DNA of 20,292 bases from DATNPH01 sp036703315 (lineage in GTDB: Bacteria > Cyanobacteriota > Cyanobacteriia > Cyanobacteriales > Coleofasciculaceae): assembly GCA_036703315.1 (NCBI GenBank), contig DATNPH010000016.1, positions 1-20,292 on the forward strand. Reading direction: 5' to 3'. Shown piece by piece: positions 7,250 through 14,718 of this stretch. How positions within the stretch are numbered: the first letter of the stretch is position 1; the number at the start of each line of letters is the position of its first letter. Under the pieces are notes generated by a model. That model saw nothing but the letters and a program-made list of their open reading frames with translations, had not been told where the DNA came from and ran no database searches. A program made the translations under genes and the position numbers.

Positions 7250-8653
7250 ATGGTCTTCAAAGTACGCTGGCTCTTACCGAGCTTTGTAAGTGTTGTTCTG
7301 CTCACCTATCCAGCCAAGGCGGATAGCTTAGTTTCTTGGAACTTCAATAGCAATCAAAATCAGCTCAACTTTACAACGGATGAGGGCATTCAACCTAAGG
7401 TTCAACTCCTTGCTAACCCTACCCGTTTGGTTATCGATTTGCCCGGTATCGTTTTAGGAAAACCTAAAACCAATCAAAAGGTAGGGCAAGTTATTCAGGA
7501 AATTCGAGTAGGACAATTTGACGCTGATACTACCCGGATGGTGATTGAATTAGCGCCTGGTTACAAGTTAGACCCAAATAAAGTGCAAGTTCAAGGGGAA
7601 TCTTCTACCCGTTGGTTTGTTCAGTTACCAGCGCCTGAGCGTGTTACAGGTGACTACCCCCTTAAGCCAGGAACAATTGCGCCCATTAGTCAACAAACGG
7701 ATTTTCCTCCGCAGACTATTGCTGTAGTGTCACCACCACCTGAGCAGTTGGCTGGGGTAGTTCGCTTAAATACAGAAATGCTGGAGCTTCAGCGTCAAGT
7801 TGCAGCCTTAATGGATCGGTACAACTTCCTCAAAACCGGAATGTTTTTCGTGGATTTGGATACAGGAAATTATTTGGACATTGGTGGCGATCGCGTATTT
7901 CCAGCAGCGAGTACCATTAAACTGCCTGTTCTTATCGCCTTTTTTCAGGATTTAGACGCCGGGAAAGTCAGCCTCAATGAAACCTTGGTCATGCGGCGTG
8001 ATTTGATAACTGGAGGTTCTGGAGAGATACAGGATAGACCTGTCGGAACTAAGTTTAGTGCCAGAGAAACCGTGACCAAGATGATTACCATCAGTGACAA
8101 CACTGCCACGAACATGATCATTGACCGTTTAGGCGGAATTGCAAAACTCAATCAACGTTTCCAAAGCTGGGGACTTAAGGACACAGTCATTCGCAATTTG
8201 CTAGGTGATTTTAAAGGAACCAATACAACCAGCTCTAAAGACATGGTGCGATTGCTGGCACTGGTCGTCAATAACAAGGTACTATCCCCATCAAGTCGGG
8301 AGCAGGCTTTAGAGATTTTGCGCAACACTGTGACTAGAACCCTACTTCCTGCCGGTCTTGGTTCAGGAGCTGATATTGCTCATAAAACCGGAGATATTGG
8401 TTTTCTCATTGGAGATGCTGGAGTAATCACCATGCCAAGTGGCAAGCGTTATTTGGCAGGGATTTACGTCAGACGTCCTTATGACGACACGAGGGGAAGG
8501 GACTTTATTCGTCAAGTTTCTAGACTGGTCTACAATTACCTAAATCAGCAGACCGCAGAAACCCCAGTTGTTTCTCCGATACGTGCAACCTCACTGGAGC
8601 GTGGTAGTCAAGGGGTGTTGTCAACACCTTTACTGTTGAAACCAACGCGATAA
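7250..8653 (+). CDS. Exported AMIN-domain serine hydrolase, class A beta-lactamase fold
   Basis: A 467-residue protein. AAGGA at 7242-7246 lies just before the ATG. Residues 1-24 look like a signal peptide with cleavage after AKA. Residues about 27-128 match an AMIN domain, which targets proteins to peptidoglycan in the periplasm. After a Pro-rich linker comes a class A beta-lactamase/transpeptidase-like domain (about 190-430): S-x-x-K is Ser221-T-I-Lys224, SDN is 282-284, and KTG is 379-381. The omega-loop segment TVIRN (312-316) aligns with the class A ExxLN motif but has Thr where the deacylating Glu166 would be. That suggests a PBP-like acyl enzyme or cell-wall peptidase more than a working beta-lactamase; this is inference. 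It stands alone between a divergent and a convergent neighbour. Confidence 0.88.
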   Translation: MVFKVRWLLPSFVSVVLLTYPAKADSLVSWNFNSNQNQLNFTTDEGIQPKVQLLANPTRLVIDLPGIVLGKPKTNQKVGQVIQEIRVGQFDADTTRMVIELAPGYKLDPNKVQVQGESSTRWFVQLPAPERVTGDYPLKPGTIAPISQQTDFPPQTIAVVSPPPEQLAGVVRLNTEMLELQRQVAALMDRYNFLKTGMFFVDLDTGNYLDIGGDRVFPAASTIKLPVLIAFFQDLDAGKVSLNETLVMRRDLITGGSGEIQDRPVGTKFSARETVTKMITISDNTATNMIIDRLGGIAKLNQRFQSWGLKDTVIRNLLGDFKGTNTTSSKDMVRLLALVVNNKVLSPSSREQALEILRNTVTRTLLPAGLGSGADIAHKTGDIGFLIGDAGVITMPSGKRYLAGIYVRRPYDDTRGRDFIRQVSRLVYNYLNQQTAETPVVSPIRATSLERGSQGVLSTPLLLKPTR

Positions 8654-8658
8654 GTAAG

Positions 8659-8686
8659 AATTGCTAATTGCTAATTGCTAATTGCT
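8659..8686 (+). repeat. Heptamer tandem repeat AATTGCT x4
   Basis: Four perfect 7-base units begin 5 bases after the serine hydrolase stop codon. They form the left arm of the hairpin at 8670-8721. Confidence 0.9.
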
Positions 8687-8736
8687 AATGGTGAGGTTGT
8701 CTTCTCCAATTAGCGATTAGCAAAAAAAGATTTTTT
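8670..8736. terminator. Repeat-built hairpin followed by a T-run
   Basis: GCTAATTGCTAATTG (8670-8684) pairs with CAATTAGCGATTAGC (8707-8721) at 14 of 15 positions, the remaining one being G:T, with a 22-base loop. A7-G-A-T6 then ends at 8736. The position between two converging genes, with A- and T-runs, suits a two-way terminator built from the heptamer repeat. The AT-rich stem makes its strength uncertain. Confidence 0.55.
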
Positions 8737-8739
8737 ATC

Positions 8740-8767
8740 CTTCATACTTCATCCTTCAGCCTTCACA
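8740..8767 (+). repeat. Degenerate heptamer repeat CTTCANN x4
   Basis: Units CTTCATA, CTTCATC, CTTCAGC and CTTCACA run in tandem. The last unit covers the stop codon of the glycosyltransferase-like gene (TGA on the minus strand at 8763-8765), so the repeat has reached or supplied that gene's 3' end. Confidence 0.7.
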
Positions 8768-10211
8768 CAACATATCTTTTACTTCTTGACCGGATCATTT
8801 CTAATCCGAATACCAAAAGAGGTAATCCCACAACAAACCAACTCTGAATTACTCCTGTACCGATCAGGAAATAAAAGGCAGTACTTGATAAGCAAAAGGC
8901 TAAGCTGACAAGAACAAATCGTCGCTCATCAAAACTTAAGGCAGTCGCTGGCAACAAAATAGAGGCATACCAAGGCATCAGCCACGGGGTAGAAAAGACT
9001 AATAAGATCCAACTCACCCATCCTATGTCTAAGCCTAAATCAACTTCTGAATAACGTCGTCTTAAGGGAATTTGAATGAGAGTTGCTAAATAAAAAGCGC
9101 CGAAAACAGAATAGGCAGATAGTTTAAACTTGTTGAGAATATCCAGCTTAAATTCTTTGGTTAAAGTCGTCCATTCATTTAAGTAGGTGGCTACAATTCT
9201 ATGGAAGGAGCTAATCGTATCAGACAAGGGACCCAGGGTATCGGAGACTCCTGGATTTAACAAACTCCACCAGGCTTCTTTTGTAGGTAATACCGTAAAT
9301 GTGAGTAAGGCAACTATCCCTAAAGAAAGAATAACGGCACCGACTAAGCTAGTCCAACGCCGCTGCCGGATTAAAAAAGCGGCTGCCAGAGGCATCCACA
9401 ATATCGGCAGCGTTTTAGCCATGAAACCTAGCCATAGTGTCAAAATACCAAGCAAATATTGCTTATATTTAAAACAAAATATAAGGAGCAAAAACGTAGT
9501 ACAAACAAAGACGTCAACATGGGCACTTCCTACTTGTTCAAACAAAATAAGAGGATTGCACAAATAAGCCAGTGTTACTTTTTCCAAATAAGGAGATTTT
9601 TGTAAGAGACGGAAAACTAAGTAAGCATTGAGTAAGTGTGCTGCTAAACAAATTCCTTTAAATAGGTAAATAGCTAGAAGTTTACTAATCGGAACAAAAG
9701 CAGCACTTATTACAAAAAAAAGTAGGGAGACAGGACCGTAGGTGGAAGTTTGACGCCACCGAAGAAAATCAGAGAATTCTGAGGAGACCCCTCCTGCCCT
9801 AAGAATGAAAGGATTCCAACCTTTTATTACCATTAAACCATAGTGCAAATACAAGTAGATATCATTACCTAAAGGATAGGAAATGAACGCCAGAAGTAAA
9901 AAGGGTGACGATATTTTGATCAAGTCGTAGAATTTAAAATCTTTATTAGTTAAACTTCTCTGCGGTTGAAAAAGCCAAATAATATAAACAATATGAATAA
10001 GAAAGTAAATAGACCCGATAAAAATCTGGGTAAATAGGTCATTGTAAGGAAAAGTGGGATAATCCCCACTAGTTCTATTTTCGATTCCTAGGAACTTATT
10101 GTAACCCAATAAAAATAGTGATGTAGATAAAGCAAAAGATAGTGTAACTAATGATATGAACAAAAAAGTTGTCTGTTTTTTCATGCTTTTTGTCGAGTCA
10201 TCGATTATCAT
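8763..10211 (-). CDS. GT-C type membrane glycosyltransferase-like protein
   Basis: A 482-residue integral membrane protein with roughly ten or more hydrophobic segments. GGAG 7 bases before the ATG at 10211 supports this start over an internal Met at codon 10. The loop after the second or third membrane segment reads SYPLGNDIYLYLHYG (about 111-125), then GWNPF (131-135) and YGP (158-160). Further on come NPLILFEQVGSAHVDVF (about 219-235) and TPWLMPWYA near the C-terminus. This order fits polyprenol-phosphate-sugar dependent GT-C enzymes of the GT87/MptB kind, where the acidic residue in the first loop (here Asp117) is thought catalytic. Such enzymes add mannose or other hexoses on the outer face of the membrane; donor and acceptor here are unknown. 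The gene looks more AT-rich than its neighbours, a weak hint of separate origin. Confidence 0.75.
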   Translation of the reverse strand: MIIDDSTKSMKKQTTFLFISLVTLSFALSTSLFLLGYNKFLGIENRTSGDYPTFPYNDLFTQIFIGSIYFLIHIVYIIWLFQPQRSLTNKDFKFYDLIKISSPFLLLAFISYPLGNDIYLYLHYGLMVIKGWNPFILRAGGVSSEFSDFLRWRQTSTYGPVSLLFFVISAAFVPISKLLAIYLFKGICLAAHLLNAYLVFRLLQKSPYLEKVTLAYLCNPLILFEQVGSAHVDVFVCTTFLLLIFCFKYKQYLLGILTLWLGFMAKTLPILWMPLAAAFLIRQRRWTSLVGAVILSLGIVALLTFTVLPTKEAWWSLLNPGVSDTLGPLSDTISSFHRIVATYLNEWTTLTKEFKLDILNKFKLSAYSVFGAFYLATLIQIPLRRRYSEVDLGLDIGWVSWILLVFSTPWLMPWYASILLPATALSFDERRFVLVSLAFCLSSTAFYFLIGTGVIQSWFVVGLPLLVFGLEMIRSRSKRYVV

Positions 10212-10572
10212 AAGTGGCTCCAGATTGGAACTCAGAGGTGATGGTTTTTATTATTTTTTAAGGAATCTTACCTTTTCTTGAGATGTTTGACTAGAGGTTA
10301 ACTGAATCTCAAGTAAGCCATGCACCTGTGATGGGGTACGCTAATACCCCAAAAAATACCCGCTAGTAGCTGGGTCTGGCGTTTTGTATACAAGCTTAAA
10401 AGATGTTTTTTCAACGATAAGTGTAAGCAACGAGCCTTGCAACGAATAAAATCCATGAACCATGACAAAGGAAGCCCTAAGTGCTGATTCACTAATCGTC
10501 ATCTTTTTGAATTTCTCCAAACTATATGGTAGTCGCTGATACTAAATTTAGGTCTATCGAAGGAAAGATAGA
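10212..10572. other. 361-bp spacer, no recognisable gene
   Basis: A 64-codon minus-strand frame (10298-10492) gives a protein I do not recognise, and I do not call it a gene. GGGGTA (10333-10338) pairs with TACCCC (10345-10350) around a 6-base loop and is followed by A6 on the plus strand, which is not a terminator for coaR transcription. The upstream region of the glycosyltransferase-like gene is AT-rich, but no clear promoter stands out. Confidence 0.5.
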
Positions 10573-11715
10573 TTAGCTCAAATAACAATGACAATCAGGC
10601 TTCTCTATCAGAGATTCAACTAAAGCATTCAGAGTAACAGCGGCTAATAATCCGCCCCCCAATGTGCCCTCGACGGTAATGAAGGGGACATCAGAGCGCA
10701 TTAATCGACGCTTTGCAGCAGGAGCATGGCTAAAGCCAATTGGCATACCAATCACCAGAGCCGGTTGCAGTTGACCCTGATCGATCGCTTCAATTGCTGA
10801 CACAAGAACAGAGGGCGCGTACCCGACTACCAGAATACAGCCAGTGTCCAACCGTTGCCAGTGGTTTCGCTGTCGGTGATGATGCCAGAAGTTATCTTCT
10901 GCATCAGCTGCACTGGTGATGTGAGGGTCAGCAATCAAAGTTTCGACTGAACACTTTAGATGAGCCAAGCGGGTTTGGTCAAGCGCTCCAACAACAGCCG
11001 GAACGTCACCAACTACCTGGCAACCAGCTTTTAGGCTGTCACGAGCGGCCGCGATCGCAGAGCGGGACGCGGTAGCGTTCTTCGCGTTTTTCGCACCCTG
11101 ACTTATACGTACAAACGGCACCAGATTCACATCTCCACAGGCTAACACCAGTTTTGAGAGTAAGTCCACTTCAACTTCTGAGCGGTTAGATAAATCCGGC
11201 AATAGCTGTTGCAATGATTCGGTAAAGGCTTCGGCGTGGTCGTCTATAGCCGCATCAAGAGCTTCCCAGAGCTTTTCTAGAATATCTAGTCCATTGGATG
11301 TTTCAACTTCCAAATGCTGCAGTTGAGCGATCGCTTCGGCTTGAATTTCCTGACAATGGTGATCGCGTCCTAGTAATCCTTCCAACGCTGATGCTGTGCG
11401 TCGCAACTGTGTCAATTGTTGCATCACCGACTGATATTGCTGCTGTAGCGCTAAGGTGAGGGTATCTGCTTGTGCCGCTTCCACGTTAGTTTCCAGCAAC
11501 TTACGAATGTGTGACAGCTGAAATCCCTGAGCCTTGAGAGCCACAATTCGCTGAAGACACTGGACATCCTGTTCAGTGTAAAGGCGGTAGTTACTCTTGC
11601 TTCGCCCTGCCGGAGGTAACAACCCAGAGGCATGATAATGCCTCACCATCCTGGGAGTAATACCACCGCCAACAGCTTCTGTGAGTTCTTTGATGGTTAA
11701 GTATTGATTGAGCAT
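10573..11715 (-). CDS. coaR: CoaR-type cobalt-responsive MerR regulator with precorrin-isomerase-like domain
   Basis: A 380-residue fusion. Residues 5-75 are a MerR winged helix: LTIKELTEAVGGGITPRMVR, then HYHASGLLPPAGRSKSNYRLY. Residues about 80-115 are the dimerisation coiled coil. Residues about 145-370 resemble precorrin-8X methylmutase (CobH/CbiC): LVLACGDVNLVPF (190-201), GDVPAVVGA, GCILVVGYAPSVLV, PALVIGMPIGFSHAPAAKRR. The segment equivalent to MVHACG has Leu191 where I expect the catalytic His, so it probably binds without isomerising. The C-terminus ends in Cys375-His376-Cys377, the Cys-His-Cys known to be needed for cobalt sensing in Synechocystis CoaR. By that precedent it activates coaT when cobalt is high. 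Unlike the adjacent divergent pair of Synechocystis, an acetyltransferase gene separates it from coaT here. Confidence 0.93.
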   Translation of the reverse strand: MLNQYLTIKELTEAVGGGITPRMVRHYHASGLLPPAGRSKSNYRLYTEQDVQCLQRIVALKAQGFQLSHIRKLLETNVEAAQADTLTLALQQQYQSVMQQLTQLRRTASALEGLLGRDHHCQEIQAEAIAQLQHLEVETSNGLDILEKLWEALDAAIDDHAEAFTESLQQLLPDLSNRSEVEVDLLSKLVLACGDVNLVPFVRISQGAKNAKNATASRSAIAAARDSLKAGCQVVGDVPAVVGALDQTRLAHLKCSVETLIADPHITSAADAEDNFWHHHRQRNHWQRLDTGCILVVGYAPSVLVSAIEAIDQGQLQPALVIGMPIGFSHAPAAKRRLMRSDVPFITVEGTLGGGLLAAVTLNALVESLIEKPDCHCYLS

Positions 11716-11756
11716 CGGCTATGTTTGTATTCCGTCTTATCGAGCCAAAAATCAAG

Positions 11757-11785
11757 ATAATACAAGCTTGATCAGCTCTTTACAA
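11757..11785 (-). promoter_or_regulatory. Candidate sigma-70-type promoter for coaR
   Basis: On the minus strand, TTGTAA (11785-11780) and TATTAT (11762-11757) are separated by exactly 17 bases. They lie about 40-70 bases before the coaR ATG and overlap the stop codon of the acetyltransferase gene. coaR could thus be made independently of that gene. The call rests on sequence match only. Confidence 0.55.
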
Positions 11786-12190
11786 AATTAGTTCTCCTGG
11801 ATTGAGCAGCCATGCTTGAGGATGATGAGTAAAACCAATTTTGGGATAATATTTTTCAGCAGCTGGTGCAGACAATAAGATGATTTTTGTCTCGGCACCT
11901 GATTCCAATTGAGTTCTACGGATTAACTCCTTACCAATTCCTTGATTTTGGTAAGACTTTCTTACTGCTAAATCCGATAAATAAGTTGCATAACTAAAGT
12001 CAGAAATTGCTCTGGAAATACCAATCAATAAATCAGCATCCCAAGCCGTGATGACTAAATTAGCGTTGTGAATCATTCGGCTCATGCGATCGCGATTATC
12101 AATGGGTCTTCTTTCACCCAGCGTCGAAGCCTCATATAACTCAATAACCGCATCAATATCTAAATCATTTCCTACCTGATAGCGAATCAT
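11780..12190 (-). CDS. GNAT-family N-acetyltransferase
   Basis: A 136-residue protein, the size of a minimal GNAT domain. The acetyl-CoA motif A is QNQGIGKEL (81-89), following the strand YLSDLAVRKSY. The C-terminal part, APAAEKYYPKIGF (109-121), matches the usual GNAT ending with Tyr114/Tyr115. GNAT enzymes transfer acetyl from acetyl-CoA to an amine on a protein, antibiotic or metabolite; the substrate cannot be told. The gene lies 64 bases upstream of coaR on the same strand and is divergent from coaT, so it occupies the normal coaR position next to the coaT operator. It may therefore be transcribed from the same divergent region. Confidence 0.85.
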   Translation of the reverse strand: MIRYQVGNDLDIDAVIELYEASTLGERRPIDNRDRMSRMIHNANLVITAWDADLLIGISRAISDFSYATYLSDLAVRKSYQNQGIGKELIRRTQLESGAETKIILLSAPAAEKYYPKIGFTHHPQAWLLNPGELIL

Positions 12191-12213
12191 CTGTGTGAAA
12201 AACTAAAAAGCTG

Positions 12214-12247
12214 CCTTGACATTAACACTGATGTCAAGGTTTAGGGT
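12214..12247 (+). promoter_or_regulatory. coaT operator-promoter, MerR-type
   Basis: A perfect inverted repeat, CCTTGACAT (12214-12222) and ATGTCAAGG (12231-12239), is separated by 8 bases. Its left arm contains TTGACA (12216-12221) as a consensus -35. A weak -10, TAGGGT (12242-12247), follows after 20 bases instead of 17. MerR-family activators bind such a repeat in an over-long spacer and untwist it when metal is bound. The coaT ATG is about 26 bases after the expected transcription start. CoaR is the obvious ligand-sensing protein. The right arm also holds TTGACA on the opposite strand (12237-12232), pointing at the acetyltransferase gene. Confidence 0.82.
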
Positions 12248-12279
12248 GAGAGAGTAGTCAGATTGCATCCACTACCCCG

Positions 12280-14277
12280 ATGGCTCAACGTTCTCTCTCA
12301 ACTCCCAAGGTGACCCAACTGCTCAAAGAACATCCAGATGCTGTTGCAGCAGCCGTTTGCGGGATACTTGTATTCCTGGGTTGGCTGGCACTCCACCTCA
12401 ACTGGATTGGACTCGGCTTATTGATGCTTCCGGCAGCGTATGTGATCGGCGGCTATGAAAGCGCCCGTGAAGGTTTAACCACCCTTTTGAAAGAAAAACA
12501 GCTAGATGTTGACCTGCTGATGATTGTTGCTGCACTGGGGGCAGCAGGTTTAGGGTTGTGGCGTCAGGAATATTACCTGATTGTCGATGGAGCCGTTCTG
12601 ATTCTGATTTTTGCGATTAGCAGCGCGCTGGAAGGTTACGCTATGCAGCGAACAGAACGAGACATTCGTAGCTTAATGAGTTTGACACCCGATACAGCAC
12701 GGGTGATGCTGTACGGTGAGGAACAGGAGATTCCTATTGAAAAGCTGCAAGTCGGTGACATGGTGTTAGTCAAGCCAGGAGAACTGATTCCCACCGATGC
12801 GATCATCATAGAAGGCTACAGCACTCTCAACGAAGCCTCGATTACTGGTGAGTCTCTGCCCGTGGAGAAGACGGTAGGGGATGAAGTCTTTGCTGGCACG
12901 ATTAATGGCAGTGGTGCTTTAAGGTTAAACGTGCATCAACCCCCAGAGAGTAGCCTGATTCAACGTGTAATTGAGCTAGTAAAGCAAGCGCAGACTGAGG
13001 CACCTCCCTCGCAATTATTTATTGAACGCTTTGAGCGGGGCTATGCTCAGGTAATTGTCCTGGTAGGCATTCTCCTGGCGATTGTGCCACCAGTTTTGCT
13101 CAATTGGGATTGGGAAACAACGATTTATCGATCGCTGATTTTTCTGGTAGTGGCGTCACCTTGTGCCTTGATGGCATCGATTATGCCGACACTGCTATCA
13201 GGAATTGCCAATGGTGCACGGCAGGGAATTTTGTTTAAGACGGGTACACAGTTGGAGATGATTGGTCGGGTAAGAGCGATCGCATTTGACAAGACAGGTA
13301 CACTTACCACTGGCAAGTTACAAGTGGTTCAAATTATCCCAGCTACCGGGCAATCAGAAAGCCGAGTCTTGCAAATTGCCGCTGCTTTGGAAGCTTACTC
13401 AGAACATCCTATCGGACAAGCTATTGCACAAGCTGCCCAGCGGCAACAGCTAGAATTCCCCCTAGCAACCAACGTTAAAGCCGAAGTTGGTCAAGGTATT
13501 ATTGGCGAAGTCGAGAGTCAACTGGTTTTGGTAGGCAAAGCTGCTTTTATAGAGGAGCAGTTAATTACCGTAGGGGCGGGTTTAGAAGATAGGCATTCGG
13601 GAAAACAGATAACCGCTCCACAAAACCTACCCTCCGCGATTAATCAGACGCTTAGGACTGAAGCACAACAGCTAGAAGCAGAAGGCAAAACCGTTGTTTG
13701 GGTGGCATATAAGGGAGCCTTGTTGGGAATTATTGCGATCGCAGACACCCTACGCCCTACCGCTACCGCAACAATCAAGCGATTAAAACAATTGGGCATT
13801 GAACAAATTGTCATGCTAACGGGTGATAACCAACGTACAGCAGACAGTGTTGCCCAACAACTGGGTATTGACCAAGTGTATGCCGAACTCCTACCCGAAG
13901 ATAAGGTAAGCGTGATTCGCCGCTTACAACGGCAATATCAAACTGTAGCTATGGTAGGAGATGGCATTAATGATGCCCCAGCACTTGCTCAGGCATCTGT
14001 AGGAATTGCAATGGGAGCGGCTGGCAGTGATGTTGCCTTGGAAACTGCTGATATTGTCTTAATGGCAGATCGCTTGGAAAAACTAGAGCAGGCGATCAGT
14101 TTGGGATGCCGCTCTCAAAGTATTGTCAGGCAAAACATCACGTTTGCTCTAACTTTCATTGTCTTGCTACTGATTGCTAACTTTGCTGGCAATATCAGCA
14201 TGCCTATCGGTGTGATTGGACATGAAGGGTCTACAGTTATCGTGACGCTAAGTGGTTTGCGGCTGCTTAGGAATTGA
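12280..14277 (+). CDS. coaT: CoaT-type cobalt-exporting P1B-4 ATPase
   Basis: A 665-residue P-type ATPase. The actuator loop has TGES at 189-192, the transmembrane metal motif SPC is 293-295, the phosphorylation site is Asp337 in DKTGT, the nucleotide-domain HP pair is 376-377, and the hinge GDGINDAP starts at 560. Near the C-terminus, HEGST (648-652) lies in the last membrane segments. SPC with HEGST and no N-terminal Cys-rich metal-binding domain defines the P1B-4 class, which exports cobalt and sometimes other divalent metals from the cytosol. No clear Shine-Dalgarno precedes the ATG. Residues about 429-455 in the nucleotide domain look inserted and are encoded by repeat-like DNA (13570-13636). 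With coaR it forms a cobalt resistance pair. Confidence 0.94.
   Translation: MAQRSLSTPKVTQLLKEHPDAVAAAVCGILVFLGWLALHLNWIGLGLLMLPAAYVIGGYESAREGLTTLLKEKQLDVDLLMIVAALGAAGLGLWRQEYYLIVDGAVLILIFAISSALEGYAMQRTERDIRSLMSLTPDTARVMLYGEEQEIPIEKLQVGDMVLVKPGELIPTDAIIIEGYSTLNEASITGESLPVEKTVGDEVFAGTINGSGALRLNVHQPPESSLIQRVIELVKQAQTEAPPSQLFIERFERGYAQVIVLVGILLAIVPPVLLNWDWETTIYRSLIFLVVASPCALMASIMPTLLSGIANGARQGILFKTGTQLEMIGRVRAIAFDKTGTLTTGKLQVVQIIPATGQSESRVLQIAAALEAYSEHPIGQAIAQAAQRQQLEFPLATNVKAEVGQGIIGEVESQLVLVGKAAFIEEQLITVGAGLEDRHSGKQITAPQNLPSAINQTLRTEAQQLEAEGKTVVWVAYKGALLGIIAIADTLRPTATATIKRLKQLGIEQIVMLTGDNQRTADSVAQQLGIDQVYAELLPEDKVSVIRRLQRQYQTVAMVGDGINDAPALAQASVGIAMGAAGSDVALETADIVLMADRLEKLEQAISLGCRSQSIVRQNITFALTFIVLLLIANFAGNISMPIGVIGHEGSTVIVTLSGLRLLRN
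13570..13636 (+). repeat. Putative dispersed-repeat (MITE-like) insertion inside coaT
   Basis: The stretch begins GTAGGGGCGGGTTT and ends AAACCTACCCTCCG, imperfect inverted ends. They resemble the GTAGGGGCGGGTTT...AAACCCGCCCCTAC elements that I recall as common between genes of filamentous cyanobacteria. It keeps the coaT frame and encodes about 22-27 residues rich in Gly, Gln and Pro, between KAAFIEEQ and a conserved EAEGKTVVWVA segment that are normally close together. The family match is from memory and needs a genome-wide search. Confidence 0.5.
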
Positions 14278-14340
14278 GTTGGGCAGTCGGAATCTCAATA
14301 ATGAACTCTATGCCATTGGCTTATCCTGTTATTGACGTAG

Positions 14341-14718
14341 TTAGCAACGCCTATTTTTTGAGCAGTAGTCAGAGCAATTGAGCGCTTGAGATGTTAGAGC
14401 TGTCGAGGGGTGTACTGCACACTTAAGATAAGGGTTGTCTATGAAGAATTGACAGTTTCTACAAGGAACTTGATGGGTATGTTGACGGGTTAACATTCCA
14501 TGTCGTGCAATCTTCCAGATGTCTGAATACATAAGAACGATAATTGCCCAAACCATCATGAAGCTAATTGGAACCAAAAACAGAGTGCCATCAGGTAGGG
14601 TTGCAATATCCGCTATTGTCCCGTCCGGTTGCACAATCGATTTTGCTGAAGTTGGGTTCACCTGATTAAAGCTCGTTTCTTTTAACGCCGAGAATCTGAG
14701 CTGTTCATCATCTTGCAT
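14341..14718 (-). CDS. Small Cys-rich single-span membrane protein, cyanobacterial
   Basis: A 125-residue protein. GAGG about 8 bases before the ATG supports the start. Residues 1-42 are polar; 45-64 (TLFLVPISFMMVWAIIVLMY) are one membrane span; a basic stretch follows. The tail has CRNCQFF (Cys86, Cys89), YLKCAVHP (Cys100, His103) and CSDYC (Cys115, Cys119), plus a terminal Cys125. The pattern CxxC-x10-C-x2-H-x11-C suggests a metal or disulfide site, probably on the cytosolic side by the positive-inside rule. It resembles a conserved hypothetical family of cyanobacteria that I cannot name. It converges on coaT with a 63-bp gap, so the operons differ; any link with cobalt is speculation. Confidence 0.8.
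   Translation of the reverse strand: MQDDEQLRFSALKETSFNQVNPTSAKSIVQPDGTIADIATLPDGTLFLVPISFMMVWAIIVLMYSDIWKIARHGMLTRQHTHQVPCRNCQFFIDNPYLKCAVHPSTALTSQALNCSDYCSKNRRC

Noticed and set aside
10298..10492. 64-codon minus-strand frame between the glycosyltransferase-like gene and coaR
   Set aside because: No recognisable motif, no good ribosome site, and no length or composition evidence for coding. Kept only as part of the spacer description.
10212..10572. Possible cobalamin riboswitch near the cobalt locus
   Set aside because: I looked for the conserved cobalamin-box sequence and typical paired elements and saw none. The region is also downstream of coaR, not in front of a gene such an element would control.
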